Source: Yaniella flava (GTDB taxonomy: Bacteria > Actinomycetota > Actinomycetes > Actinomycetales > Micrococcaceae). Taken from it: a stretch of 64,000 nucleotides of DNA. The translations under genes and the position numbers were made by a program. Position 1 is the stretch's first letter. Each line of letters starts with the position of its first letter. The stretch lies in NCBI RefSeq assembly GCF_039529295.1, contig NZ_BAAAMN010000007.1:1-64000 (forward strand). The letters are read 5' to 3'. Below, in pieces: positions 33,524 through 42,204 of the stretch. Under the pieces are notes generated by a model that saw only the letters and a program-made list of their open reading frames with translations, did not search any database and was not told where the DNA came from.

Positions 33524-33937
33524 CTAGGCCGACACGGACTCCAGCGCCTCGCGAACCTGTCCGGTGATCGGAGTCGGCGCCTGCAGCTCAGAAGAAAACA
33601 TGACAACCACGGCCTCAACGGTCACAGCAACCTCGCCGTGCTGGCTCAGTTCATGGTGCATCACCAGGGATGTGTTGCCGATTTTCGAGATCCAGATGCG
33701 AACAACGATGTCTTCCGGATAGGTTATGGGCCGCAGAAAATCTGTATTGGTGGTGCGCAGGACAGCCTCGAACGGTTCATCCGTCCCCGCAGTCCGCTGC
33801 AGCTGACCCATAACCCGAATACGCGCTTCCTCAGCAAGCGTCATAATTCGCGCATTATTGACGTGCCCCATCAGATCTTGGTCTGACCAACGCAATGCAA
33901 TGTTGAGTTCTATCGCATTTTCAGGTGCCTTCGACAA
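33524..33937 (-). CDS. Acyl-CoA thioesterase, 4HBT/YbgC-like hotdog
   Basis: A 137-residue single hotdog domain: ELNIALRWSDQDLMGHVNNARIMTLAEEARIRVM is the classic 4-hydroxybenzoyl-CoA thioesterase motif with the catalytic Asp followed by the HVNN helix start. FLRPITYPEDIVVRIWISKIGNTSLVMHHEL is the second conserved strand pair. It starts at a TTG (33937) with AGGAGG just upstream. The substrate is not evident. Confidence 0.87.
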   Translation of the reverse strand: MSKAPENAIELNIALRWSDQDLMGHVNNARIMTLAEEARIRVMGQLQRTAGTDEPFEAVLRTTNTDFLRPITYPEDIVVRIWISKIGNTSLVMHHELSQHGEVAVTVEAVVVMFSSELQAPTPITGQVREALESVSA

Positions 33938-33999
33938 TGTTCCTCCTGTGGATTCATAAAACGTGTGGTCGGCACTACATTAGCTCTCCGAGGCCTTCC

Positions 34000-34014
34000 G
34001 TTTCGAGACGAAAC
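34000..34014. promoter_or_regulatory. Palindrome upstream of the LysR-family gene
   Basis: GTTTCG-AGA-CGAAAC is a perfect 6-bp-arm inverted repeat in the divergent region between the thioesterase and LysR genes. The half-site GTTTCG also forms the palindrome before the nitrilase gene (14221-14232). Confidence 0.5.
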
Positions 34015-34131
34015 ACGAGCTGAGGTCAGAGGAGACGGGTATCCTCGGGTCGATCGGTCCAAGGCAGCGTGGTCGACCTCGCGAATCGGTTTATGGTTAA
34101 GGGGAGCAACATTTCTTTGATCGGGAGGCCC

Positions 34132-35022
34132 ATGGACGTCGCAGATGCCAAAGCGTTTTTGGTGCTCGCCGAAGAACTCCACTTCGGACGTGCTGCTCAA
34201 CGCTTACAAATGGGGCAACCCCCGTTATCGCGGCTCATTCAGAAACTGGAACGCTCTGTGGGTACCGATCTATTTAAGCGCACTTCCCGACAGGTCGAAC
34301 TCACGGTTGCTGGTCAGACCCTCATCGAGCCGGCTCGCGAGCTCATCGCGGCCTCAGATCGCGCGCTGGAATCCGTGAAATCGACGCTGACAGGCCAAAT
34401 CGGAACGGTTTCTCTGGGTTTTGCCGGGGCGAGCTCAAACGCCGAGGTCGCAGCACTGGCCAGACAACTAGCAATCAAAGCTCCACGCCTGCGATTTGAA
34501 GTGCAATCCTCGCAGTTTGCTGATGATTCATTGAAGAAAGTGCTCGATAAGTCCTTGGATTTCTCCATCGGTCTGTGGGAATTCCTGCCATCGGAACTCG
34601 ACGCTCTGCACCTCAGTGATGACGATGTCCTCATCGCCGTGCACAAGAACCACCCGTTGGCCAAACACGAGCACATTAGCATGCGCGAGCTCGCCCAGGA
34701 TCCCTGGATCAATCTGCCCGGCGGGTACAACTCTGCTTTGCAGAACCGTTTTCGCAACCTGTCACTCAATGCAGGATTTGTGCCGCGTCGCAACCAGACT
34801 GTCCCCGATTCGTGGACCGTGATGTTGCTCGTCGGCGTGGGTATGGGCGCGTCATTGACGCTGTCATCCGTCGCGTCGTCAGTCCCCGCCGATGACGTGA
34901 AGTTCCTGAAAATCAATGACCCGACGAACACGCCGTTACCGCTTCGACTCGTGTGGCGTCGCGATTCGCTCAACCCGGTGTTGCAGACCGTCATCGATAC
35001 GGCAGTGGACCTATTTAGCTAA
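34132..35022 (+). CDS. LysR-family transcriptional regulator
   Basis: A 296-residue LTTR. The N-terminal HTH reads MDVADAKAFLVLAEELHFGRAAQRLQMGQPPLSRLIQKLERSVGTDLFKRTSRQVELT. The effector-binding domain (about 90-295) includes GTVSLGFAGASS and LPGGYNSALQ. ATG 34132 is preferred: GGGAGG lies just upstream and LTTRs start a few residues before this helix. It is divergent from the thioesterase gene, so that gene may be a target, and its 3' end overlaps the ABC ATPase gene tail by 8 bases. Confidence 0.88.
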   Translation: MDVADAKAFLVLAEELHFGRAAQRLQMGQPPLSRLIQKLERSVGTDLFKRTSRQVELTVAGQTLIEPARELIAASDRALESVKSTLTGQIGTVSLGFAGASSNAEVAALARQLAIKAPRLRFEVQSSQFADDSLKKVLDKSLDFSIGLWEFLPSELDALHLSDDDVLIAVHKNHPLAKHEHISMRELAQDPWINLPGGYNSALQNRFRNLSLNAGFVPRRNQTVPDSWTVMLLVGVGMGASLTLSSVASSVPADDVKFLKINDPTNTPLPLRLVWRRDSLNPVLQTVIDTAVDLFS

Positions 35023-35785
35023 CTGACGAGCCCAACCGCTCTGCTGAGACGACCGCACCATCAGACAGAGTGACCTGCTGATCGGCGTACTGCACCAGGC
35101 CACGATCGTGAGTTACGACCACGGTTGCCACCGAGAATTCTTTGGTGAGATTCTGCAGTAGCTGCATGATCTCGTGCGAGCGCGACTGATCCAGAGCGGA
35201 GGTGGGTTCGTCGGCCAAGAGCACCTGGGGCGACCCCATCAAGGCTCGGGCGATATTGACGCGCTGACGTTGACCACCCGACAATGTGTGGATTTTTCGG
35301 TTGGACATGTCCCCCAGCCCGACGACGTCGAGCAGTTCATCCGCCCGTGACCGGCGTTGTTTCAATTTCTTGCCGCGCAGTCCGCGCAGGTGATCGGTGA
35401 CCAAGAGCTGGTCACGCACACCAAGTGCACTGAGCAGGTTCGGTTGTTGAAAAATCAGACCTACCGTGTCTCGGCGCAATGCCGCCTGTCGCTTTTCTTT
35501 GAGCTCACGCACGTTCGTCTGGCCAACCATGACCGTGCCGGACGTGGGCTGGACAAGGGCTCCGATCACCGAGAGCAACGAAGATTTCCCAGACCCGGAT
35601 TCACCAACCAGCGCGGTCAGTTCTGATTGAGCAGCAGTGAAGTCGACCCGATCAAGCGCCGATACCGTCACTGGCGTCCCGTCAGCATCATAGCCGTCGG
35701 GGTACACGAGGCTGACGTCTTGCAAATCGACCGCTGCGCGAGCTGTCGCGGGGGTTGTGTTGTGAGCTTTGACGGAAGTGGTCAT
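35015..35785 (-). CDS. ABC transporter ATPase, MacB/LolD type (second system)
   Basis: A 256-residue ATPase: Walker A GESGSGKSSLLSVIGAL, Q-loop IFQQPNLLS, signature LSGGQRQRVNIARALM, Walker B VLLADEPTSALDQ, H-loop VVTHDRGLV. It follows its permease gene (35847-36953) on the minus strand by about 60 bases and should form one exporter or mechanotransducer with it. It differs clearly from the ATPase at 27015-27755 in linker sequence, so this is a separate system. Confidence 0.9.
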   Translation of the reverse strand: MTTSVKAHNTTPATARAAVDLQDVSLVYPDGYDADGTPVTVSALDRVDFTAAQSELTALVGESGSGKSSLLSVIGALVQPTSGTVMVGQTNVRELKEKRQAALRRDTVGLIFQQPNLLSALGVRDQLLVTDHLRGLRGKKLKQRRSRADELLDVVGLGDMSNRKIHTLSGGQRQRVNIARALMGSPQVLLADEPTSALDQSRSHEIMQLLQNLTKEFSVATVVVTHDRGLVQYADQQVTLSDGAVVSAERLGSSVS

Positions 35786-35846
35786 AGTGAACAGTCCTTT
35801 CCGAACCGGTTCGAGGGGTTATGCAATTGAGCGGGTCAGCGTGTTA

Positions 35847-36953
35847 TTAGTTGCCACCGAGTGCCAGAAGTGGATCAACTTTCGATACTCGGCGCACCGC
35901 GAGGGCGGACCCGAGGACGCCCAGCACCCAGATGCCAACGGCCGGGCCAACCACGGTGAGTGCCGAGAGGCTGACGGGCACTGCTCCTGCGGCAAGAGCA
36001 CCAAGCCCCGCACCCACGCCGGCTCCGGCCACCACTCCGATGGCGAGGATGACGGCAGCCTGGCCCAGTGAGTCTTTCAACAGGTATCCGGTCGCGGCAC
36101 CAAGTGCGCGCAGCACGGCCAGGTCACGGGTGCGTTGAATCGTCCAGACGGTGACGAATGAGACGATCACCAGCGCAGAAATCGCGTAGAGGAAGCCCTG
36201 CATCATGGTCAGCGAGCCATTCTCAGAGGAGTATGCGGGCAGTGCTTGGAAGGATTCCGACACCCCGGTGTTTACCGTGCCGGTACTCTGGGCTGCGTCG
36301 TCCCAGGCGTCGGCGTTTTCATCGCCGAATACGGCCAGCACAGTGCCGATCACATCTTGTTGCGCGTGGCTGATGCCCTGCCAGGATTCAGTAGTGACCC
36401 ATACGACGCCAGAGTGTGAATACCATTGGTCTTCTACGACACCTTGGACGGCAAGCTCAACTGGGCCAATCGTGACGTCGTCGCCGACCTGCAGTGCCTG
36501 TTCTTCGGCGATGGATTCAGACACGACGACGCCGTCCGCGTCCGGTTCTGTTGTGCCGGAGAGTGCCTCGGACGCGGTGTCTTCGACGAGTCCGGATCCT
36601 TCTGGGATGCCCCAGACTGCCACACTTCCCGAGGATTCGCCGGTCAATAGAGTCTGCGTCATACCCACAGGAACAGCGTTGTCTACGCCATCGGTGTCGG
36701 CCCATGCGTGCTGATCGGCCTCGGTAACCGATGATTCAGCAAAAGACGGTTCCTCTGGCGCATCATCATTCAGTGCGTTGCCGAAGACATACTGCTGGGG
36801 GTCCAGGTCTTCGAGGGCGGAGGTGTTTTGAGCGCCCAAACCCCCGGTTAGACCGGTCAACATCACCAATAGCAGCGTGATCATGGCGACCACGGCTCCC
36901 ATGAGCGTGAACCGCCCCTTGGCGGCTCCAATTTCGCGTAATCCAACAAACAT
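35847..36953 (-). CDS. FtsX-domain ABC permease (single-unit)
   Basis: About 368 residues. TM1 is at about 15-40 (FTLMGAVVAMITLLLVMLTGLTGGL), then an external domain (about 45-235), then three TM helices carrying the FtsX motif (TVWTIQRTRDLAVLRALGAATGYLLKDSLGQAAVILAIGVVAGAG), ending KVDPLLALGGN. ATG 36953 (MFVGLREIGAAKGRF) is preferred over the earlier TTG because AGGGGATGG lies just before it. It pairs with the ATPase downstream. Confidence 0.87.
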   Translation of the reverse strand: MFVGLREIGAAKGRFTLMGAVVAMITLLLVMLTGLTGGLGAQNTSALEDLDPQQYVFGNALNDDAPEEPSFAESSVTEADQHAWADTDGVDNAVPVGMTQTLLTGESSGSVAVWGIPEGSGLVEDTASEALSGTTEPDADGVVVSESIAEEQALQVGDDVTIGPVELAVQGVVEDQWYSHSGVVWVTTESWQGISHAQQDVIGTVLAVFGDENADAWDDAAQSTGTVNTGVSESFQALPAYSSENGSLTMMQGFLYAISALVIVSFVTVWTIQRTRDLAVLRALGAATGYLLKDSLGQAAVILAIGVVAGAGVGAGLGALAAGAVPVSLSALTVVGPAVGIWVLGVLGSALAVRRVSKVDPLLALGGN

Positions 36954-37056
36954 GGATCCATCCCCTTGCAACGTTTCGTCAGCTTTTGGTACTGAATCCA
37001 GTCTGGTGTTTTCAGTGTGTGACTACATCGGGGAATGGGTTGATCTTGGGATCAAA

Positions 37057-37113
37057 CTTTCGATTGATTCACCGTGGCTCGCTTTCGATTACGGTAAAGC
37101 TAAAGCTTTACCG
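37057..37113. promoter_or_regulatory. Direct repeat plus palindrome in the gap before the FtsX permease gene
   Basis: CTTTCGATT occurs at 37057-37065 and 37082-37090. CGGTAAAGC-TAAA-GCTTTACCG (37092-37113) is a perfect 9-bp-arm inverted repeat right after it. The cluster lies between the end of the LLM monooxygenase gene and the permease start. It could be the terminator of the upstream operon, an operator for the ABC operon, or both. Confidence 0.5.
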
Positions 37114-37177
37114 TCCTGCTGATTGGCTTCGTCTGGGCAGTCGTACGAACCCTACGTCCTCGCAAGAGAACCAGCGA

Positions 37178-38644
37178 CTACTGAGCTGCTGTTGCCATTG
37201 TGGTGGCAAGAACGTCGTCCTTACTGAGTTCTGTTGCAGCAGCACTGTATTCTCCGAACGCACCACGATATTGGGTTGCCGGATGCGAGTCGGGCAGACG
37301 ATCTGCGCCAGTGAAGCGTCCGCGTAAGGTCGTGCCAGTCTGCGCTTCGAGTTCCTCGGTGCTCCGTGCCATGCCGCGAGCGCGAAGTTCCGGGATCACG
37401 TGGTCAACAAACTCCACGTAGCTGCCGGGCAACGTCGCATTGATGACATTGATGCCGTCAATACCAGCGTCCTGCCACTGCTCGAGTTTATCGACGATTT
37501 GCTCGGGTGTTCCGGTGATCCTGGTGGCTTGCGCCCGGAAACGCGCCAGATCGCGCACGGTCATGTCGCCATCGGGGTTCATGGAACGCAGTTCTGCCAA
37601 ATGCCCCCGCGAACCTTCGGTGGCCAACTGACCGATCGGTGTATCGAGCGGGAGGTAGCCCAAATCAACACCGAGACTGCCACCGGTGTGAGCAACCAGC
37701 GCATCATCATCCAATGAGGCGTCCAACTCGGCGGCTTTTGCCTGAGCTTCGGCTTCGGTCGAACCGACCACGAAAGAGAGGCCCTGGATGAATTGCACAT
37801 CTTCGGGTTGGCGACCAAAACCCACGGCACGACGACGCACATCAGCGGCATGTTGCTGCGCCTGAGCCAGACTCGGGGCCATCGAGAAGGTGGCCTCGGC
37901 GTGTTGGGCAGCGACATCGCGGCCCCGAGGTGATGAGCCCGCCTGGAATACCACCGGGGTGCGCTGCGGTGATGGTGAAGACAAGTGAGGGCCTTCGACC
38001 GTGTAGTTCCGTGAAACGTGATGGATTTTGGCGACCTTGGCCGGGTCTGCGTGTAGCCCGACACCGCGTTCGTGGTGCCGGGTCTTGTCGGCTAGCAGCG
38101 CGTCATCGTCCCAGGATCCTTCCCAGAGTTTGTAGCACACCTCGAGGTATTCTTCGGCCACGTCGTACCGGTTGTCATGCTCCAGGAGTCCGGCCCCACC
38201 GTAGTTGCGGTGCGAGTTTTCCAACGCCGAGGTCACCACGTTCCAGCCCACTCGCCCACCGGTCAGATGATCCAGTGTGGAGAGCTGGCGGGCGAAAGTA
38301 TACGGGTGGGTTTGGATCACCGATGAGGTCAGCGCCAGCCCAATGCGGTTGGTGGTCGCGGCCAGTGCGGACAACAAGACGAGCGGATCGTTGGCTGGGA
38401 TTTGCAGGCCACGGCGGACGTGCGAAGCCCAGCCTCCCTCGTGGTCCCCGTAGACGCCAACAACGTCGGCGAAGAACGCGAGGTCAAAGCCGCCGTCTTC
38501 CAGGGTTTTGACCAGGTCAACCCAGTGGGCAAGTTCGTTGAAACGGTGTTGTTGGGCTTCGGGTTGGCGCCAGGCGCCACCCAGAATGTGGCTGGTGGTG
38601 TTCATCATGAAGGCGGACAGGACCATTGGACGACGATGTGACAC
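37178..38644 (-). CDS. LLM-class flavin-dependent monooxygenase (NtaA/SnaA/DszA family)
   Basis: A 488-residue FMNH2-dependent monooxygenase. Family features: MVLSAFMMNTTSHILGGAWRQPEAQ, LAFFADVVGVYG, GRVGWNVVTSALENSHRNYGG, PVVFQAGSSPRGRDVAAQHAEATF, and RITGTPEQIVDKLEQW. Relatives open sulfone, sulfonate, aminopolycarboxylate or sulfide compounds and need a flavin reductase partner. It starts at GTG 38644 with AGGAG upstream. It is the last gene after metN-metI-metQ-metQ, only 43 bases from the second lipoprotein gene, so the importer probably feeds it an organosulfur or related compound. No dedicated flavin reductase is in the operon. Confidence 0.9.
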   Translation of the reverse strand: MSHRRPMVLSAFMMNTTSHILGGAWRQPEAQQHRFNELAHWVDLVKTLEDGGFDLAFFADVVGVYGDHEGGWASHVRRGLQIPANDPLVLLSALAATTNRIGLALTSSVIQTHPYTFARQLSTLDHLTGGRVGWNVVTSALENSHRNYGGAGLLEHDNRYDVAEEYLEVCYKLWEGSWDDDALLADKTRHHERGVGLHADPAKVAKIHHVSRNYTVEGPHLSSPSPQRTPVVFQAGSSPRGRDVAAQHAEATFSMAPSLAQAQQHAADVRRRAVGFGRQPEDVQFIQGLSFVVGSTEAEAQAKAAELDASLDDDALVAHTGGSLGVDLGYLPLDTPIGQLATEGSRGHLAELRSMNPDGDMTVRDLARFRAQATRITGTPEQIVDKLEQWQDAGIDGINVINATLPGSYVEFVDHVIPELRARGMARSTEELEAQTGTTLRGRFTGADRLPDSHPATQYRGAFGEYSAAATELSKDDVLATTMATAAQ

Positions 38645-38687
38645 GATGTGCTCCTAATGTTCTTCGAGGGTGACGGGTGGGGATCAG

Positions 38688-39566
38688 CTATTCGGCGGTG
38701 AACTCAGTCCAGGATTCGCTGATGTTATCGGTCGTGTACTCATCGGTGAACTCCACTGATCCCTCCAGGTATTCGTTGAACCATTCCTCGACTTCTTCTG
38801 ATTGGAATACCTCTTGCAGTGCTTGGGTCTTCTCGCTTTCTTCGTCACCTGGCTGCACACCCACCACGATCGAATAGGGCAGACTGTCATCGAGCTCCGG
38901 TTCAAGCTTCAACGTGACTTCGTCCAGATCATGGTCAGCTTCAACTACCATGCGTACGAAGGAAAAACCCGCGTCGACATCTGACAGAGTCTGCGCGGTG
39001 GATTGCTGGTCAATTTCGATGAATTCGAAGTTGTGCGGGTTGTCGGTAATGTCCTCTTGGGAGAGTTGGGCGACCGGTACAGATTCGTCTACTTCAAGCA
39101 GCCCTTCATCGGCAAGAACTTTGAGTCCGCGACCATTATTGGCGGTGTCTACGGGCAGGGATATCTGTGCGCCTTCGGGCAAATCTTCCAGACTGTCATA
39201 GCGCAACGAAAAGATTCCTGCTGGCGCGTAGTAGACCGAGAAGGCTGGCGCAACATCCGTCCCATTGTCTTGGTTAAATTGGCGCAAATATGCGGCATTC
39301 TGAAAATAGTTCGCATCGTATTCGCCCTGCGAGACCACCTGATTGGGTTGGATAATATCCGTGACGTAGGTGGGTTCCAGGGTCCAGCCTTCTTCGGCCA
39401 GCATTTCCTTGGCGATTTCGGTTGGCTCCTGATACGGAGCGGATTCTGTGACAATAATGCTGATGGTGCGATCGCCGTCGCCGGCGGAAGCTAGTCCGCA
39501 GCCGGACAGGGTCAGAACAGCCAGGGAACTGAGAACACCGGCGCGCGCGGTCTTCGTGGTTTTCAT
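38688..39566 (-). CDS. MetQ/NlpA-family substrate-binding lipoprotein, copy B
   Basis: A 292-residue lipoprotein. Signal peptide with lipobox LTLSGC at about residue 20, then the NlpA domain (TISIIVTESAPYQEPTEIAKEMLAEEGWTLEPTYVTDIIQPNQVVSQGEYDANYFQNAAYLRQFN, DNGRGLKVLADEGLLEVDES). ATG 39566 is chosen because it places the signal peptide at the N-terminus. It is a close tandem duplicate of the gene at 39586-40485; long stretches match residue for residue. It lies 43 bases before the monooxygenase gene. Confidence 0.9.
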   Translation of the reverse strand: MKTTKTARAGVLSSLAVLTLSGCGLASAGDGDRTISIIVTESAPYQEPTEIAKEMLAEEGWTLEPTYVTDIIQPNQVVSQGEYDANYFQNAAYLRQFNQDNGTDVAPAFSVYYAPAGIFSLRYDSLEDLPEGAQISLPVDTANNGRGLKVLADEGLLEVDESVPVAQLSQEDITDNPHNFEFIEIDQQSTAQTLSDVDAGFSFVRMVVEADHDLDEVTLKLEPELDDSLPYSIVVGVQPGDEESEKTQALQEVFQSEEVEEWFNEYLEGSVEFTDEYTTDNISESWTEFTAE

Positions 39567-39585
39567 ATGATGTTGTCTCCCAACA

Positions 39586-40485
39586 CTATTCGGCGGTGAA
39601 CTCTGACCAAGTCTCTTGGGCGTCGTCAGTCGTGATATCCCCGTTGTATTCCGTTGCGCCTTCGAGATAGTCTTCGAACCACTCCTGAACCTCTGGTGAC
39701 TGGTACGCGTCCTGGAGCGCCTGGGTTTTCTCAGAGGCCTGATCACCCGGCTGCACCGCAACGACATTGGTATATGGACGGCGTACTTCCTCGTCTTCTT
39801 CCAACGCCAATGCTGTTTCGTCGATGTCGTGGCCTGCCTCGGCGATCAGGCGGGCGAACGCGAATCCCGCATCAACGTCACTCAGTGTGTGGGCAGAGGA
39901 TTGCTGGTCGATCTCAATAAATTCCAGGTTCTTAGGGTTAGAAGTAATGTCAGCCTGGGATAGTTCGGTGACCGGTATTGACTCGTCGATTTCCAACAGT
40001 CCATGCTCGGCCAGGAGTTTGATACCGCGACCGTTATTGGCGGTGTCAACGGGCAAAGAAATTTCTGCGCCATCAGGCAATTCATCAAATGAATCATACT
40101 CAAGCGAGAAGACCCCAGATGATGAGTAATAGGTGGAGAACGCAGGTTCTACCTCGGTGCCATTATCGGTATTGAACTGACGCAGATAGGCCAGGTGCTG
40201 GAAGAAGTTCGCATCGTATTCGCCCTGCGAGACCACCTGGTTGGGCTGCACGATATCGGTCACGTAGGTGGGTTCCAGCGTCCAGCCATCCTCAGCCAAC
40301 AGGTCTTTGGCGATCTCGGTGGGCTCTTGGTACGGCGCGGATTCGGTCACGATGATGCTGATGGTGCGGTCCTCGCTGCCACCGGCGGAAGTTAGCCCGC
40401 AGCTGGTGAGTGTCAGCGCAGCAATTGCGCCGACTCCCGTGATCAGAGCACGGCGGATGGGTTTTTGGGTACGGAAAATTGCCAT
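39586..40485 (-). CDS. MetQ/NlpA-family substrate-binding lipoprotein, copy A
   Basis: A 299-residue lipoprotein with lipobox LTLTSC and the same NlpA domain as its neighbour (VTESAPYQEPTEIAKDLLAEDGWTLEPTYVTDIVQPNQVVSQGEYDANFF). ATG 40485 has AAGGA 7 bases upstream. It follows metI by 31 bases. The two copies differ most in the ligand-pocket loops after the midpoint (DETALALEEDEEVRRPYTN versus DEVTLKLEPELDDSLPYSI), hinting at different substrates for one permease. Confidence 0.9.
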   Translation of the reverse strand: MAIFRTQKPIRRALITGVGAIAALTLTSCGLTSAGGSEDRTISIIVTESAPYQEPTEIAKDLLAEDGWTLEPTYVTDIVQPNQVVSQGEYDANFFQHLAYLRQFNTDNGTEVEPAFSTYYSSSGVFSLEYDSFDELPDGAEISLPVDTANNGRGIKLLAEHGLLEIDESIPVTELSQADITSNPKNLEFIEIDQQSSAHTLSDVDAGFAFARLIAEAGHDIDETALALEEDEEVRRPYTNVVAVQPGDQASEKTQALQDAYQSPEVQEWFEDYLEGATEYNGDITTDDAQETWSEFTAE

Positions 40486-40516
40486 GGGAGTCCTTAAAGT
40501 TTGTGATGAAGCGTTG

Positions 40517-41179
40517 TTAGATGCGTTTATCGGCCACGCGGGCAAGGGAGTTTCCACCCCACTGCACGGCGCTGACGAGCAGCACCATCAGGACGACGGC
40601 AACGAACATGACCACGGTTTCGTAGCGGTAGTAGCCGTAACGGATGGCGAAGTCGCCGATGCCACCGCCTCCCACAAGACCGACCATGGCTGAGTAAGAA
40701 ATGAAGCTCACGGTGGTAATGGTGATTGATCCGATAATGCCCGGACGGGCATCGACCAGCAGCACGTTGCGGATGATCTGGCGGCGGGTCGCGCCCATCG
40801 CCCGGGATGCCTCGACCGCACCGGCACCCAGCTGGCTGATGTTTTGTTCAACCAGCCGTGCGAAGTATGGGATCGCGTTGATCGTGAGCGGAACAATCGC
40901 TGCGGCAGTCCCCACGGTGGTTCCCACCAGCAGTCGGGTCAGCGGGATGATGGCGATCAACAAGATGAGAAACGGAAACGACCGCAACATGTTGACGAGT
41001 CCGCTGACAACAGCATGCAGTTTTGGTTGTGGTGCGATCGAACCGGGAGCATGCACGAATAACCAGATACCCAGCGGGGTGCCCAGCAGCACCGCGACCG
41101 GGATGGCGACGCCGATCATCGCAAACGTTTCTAACATCGCTTGGATCAGTTCGGGGTTGAGCTCTGCAATACGTTGCAT
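40517..41179 (-). CDS. metI: ABC importer permease, MetI type
   Basis: A 220-residue, five- to six-TM permease. The EAA coupling motif reads VEASRAMGATRRQIIRNVLL, and VNMLRSFPFLILLIAIIPLTRLLVGTTVGTAAAIVPLTINAIPYFARLVEQ is typical of MetI. The stop-start overlap with metN at 41179 is one base. The substrate may be methionine or another sulfur compound; the monooxygenase gene in the same operon favours the latter. Confidence 0.9.
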   Translation of the reverse strand: MQRIAELNPELIQAMLETFAMIGVAIPVAVLLGTPLGIWLFVHAPGSIAPQPKLHAVVSGLVNMLRSFPFLILLIAIIPLTRLLVGTTVGTAAAIVPLTINAIPYFARLVEQNISQLGAGAVEASRAMGATRRQIIRNVLLVDARPGIIGSITITTVSFISYSAMVGLVGGGGIGDFAIRYGYYRYETVVMFVAVVLMVLLVSAVQWGGNSLARVADKRI

Positions 41180-42003
41180 TAGACGCGACCTCCCACTGCC
41201 AATTCGGCGGTTGAGGCCTCATCGACGTCATGCTGCTGTCGGCGGTCGACGTGTATGCCGTCAGATACCAGGTAGCGGCCGATCGCAGTGGTGGGTTCGA
41301 AGGTTTTATCCTGTAAACGTTTGGCTGCGAAGCGTTCGACGATTCGTCCGGATTCCATCACAGCCACGTGGTCGGTCAGCGCTTTGATGACTTCCATTTC
41401 GTGGGTCACCACCACAACGGTGATGCCCAGCTCCCGATTGATGTCCGCCAGATATTGCAGCACGGTGGCCGTGGTGAATGGATCTAACGCCGAAGTCGGC
41501 TCATCGCACAACAAAACCCGAGGCCGAGTAGCCAACGCGCGGGCAATCGCCACCCGTTGTTGTTGTCCACCGGATAGTTTTGCCGGATACACCGTGGCCT
41601 TGTCCGAGATGTCGATGATTTCGAGGGCTTCTGCCACACGAACACGGCGGTCATGTGCCTTGGCGACGCCGGCGAACTTCAGCGACAGCTCCACGTTTTG
41701 GGCAACCGTGAGGTTATTGACGAGATTGAAGCCCTGGAAAATCATGCCAATTTGATGGCGGGCCTGGCGCAGTTCCTCGTCGGATAGTTCCATGAGATCA
41801 ACGCCGTCGATGATCACCTCGCCGGAGGTGGGGCGCTCCAGTAGGTTGATGTTGCGTAGCAGCGTGGATTTGCCGGCACCAGAAAAACCGATAATGCCTT
41901 GGATACTTCCACGGTCAATTTCCAGGCTGACATCGTCAACTGCAGTGACCGGATCATTGCCACCAGTAGTAAAAGTGGTCGATAAATTACGCAGAGAAAT
42001 CAT
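41179..42003 (-). CDS. metN: ABC importer ATPase, MetN type without NIL domain
   Basis: A 274-residue ATPase: Walker A GFSGAGKSTLLRNINLL, Q-loop IFQGFNLVNNLTV, signature LSGGQQQRVAIARALA, Walker B VLLCDEPTSALDP, H-loop VVTHEMEVIKALTD. Classical MetN (about 340 residues) ends in an NIL domain that binds methionine and inhibits transport. This protein ends about 40 residues after the ATPase core with an unrelated tail (DRRQQHDVDEASTAELAVGGRV), so that feedback site is absent. It is the first gene of the operon. Confidence 0.88.
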   Translation of the reverse strand: MISLRNLSTTFTTGGNDPVTAVDDVSLEIDRGSIQGIIGFSGAGKSTLLRNINLLERPTSGEVIIDGVDLMELSDEELRQARHQIGMIFQGFNLVNNLTVAQNVELSLKFAGVAKAHDRRVRVAEALEIIDISDKATVYPAKLSGGQQQRVAIARALATRPRVLLCDEPTSALDPFTTATVLQYLADINRELGITVVVVTHEMEVIKALTDHVAVMESGRIVERFAAKRLQDKTFEPTTAIGRYLVSDGIHVDRRQQHDVDEASTAELAVGGRV

Positions 42004-42175
42004 TGAATCACTCCATTGTTCCTGGCGTTAGCACCGTCCTACACCAAAACAGTGGAGGGGTTGCTGCGACGTCTACGAGCCAGATCTCTCAGTCGCTCTG
42101 AATGGTTTACCCTGTATACATTATGTGCACCGCAGCCGAAAGTGCAAAAACCACAGCAATTCGCGGTCATAAAAA

Positions 42176-42189
42176 GTCACGTACGTGAC
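42176..42189. promoter_or_regulatory. Perfect palindrome upstream of the metN operon
   Basis: GTCACGTACGTGAC lies in the 201-base gap before metN. On the minus strand, TTGCAC and CATAAT/TAATGT further down give a plausible promoter between it and the gene. It may be an operator; no regulator gene is adjacent. Confidence 0.45.
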
Positions 42190-42204
42190 CCAATTCGGCA
42201 CTGT

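Noticed and set aside
42004..42204. SAM or methionine riboswitch before metN
   Set aside because: The leader between the likely -10 and the metN start is short and shows no conserved riboswitch core.
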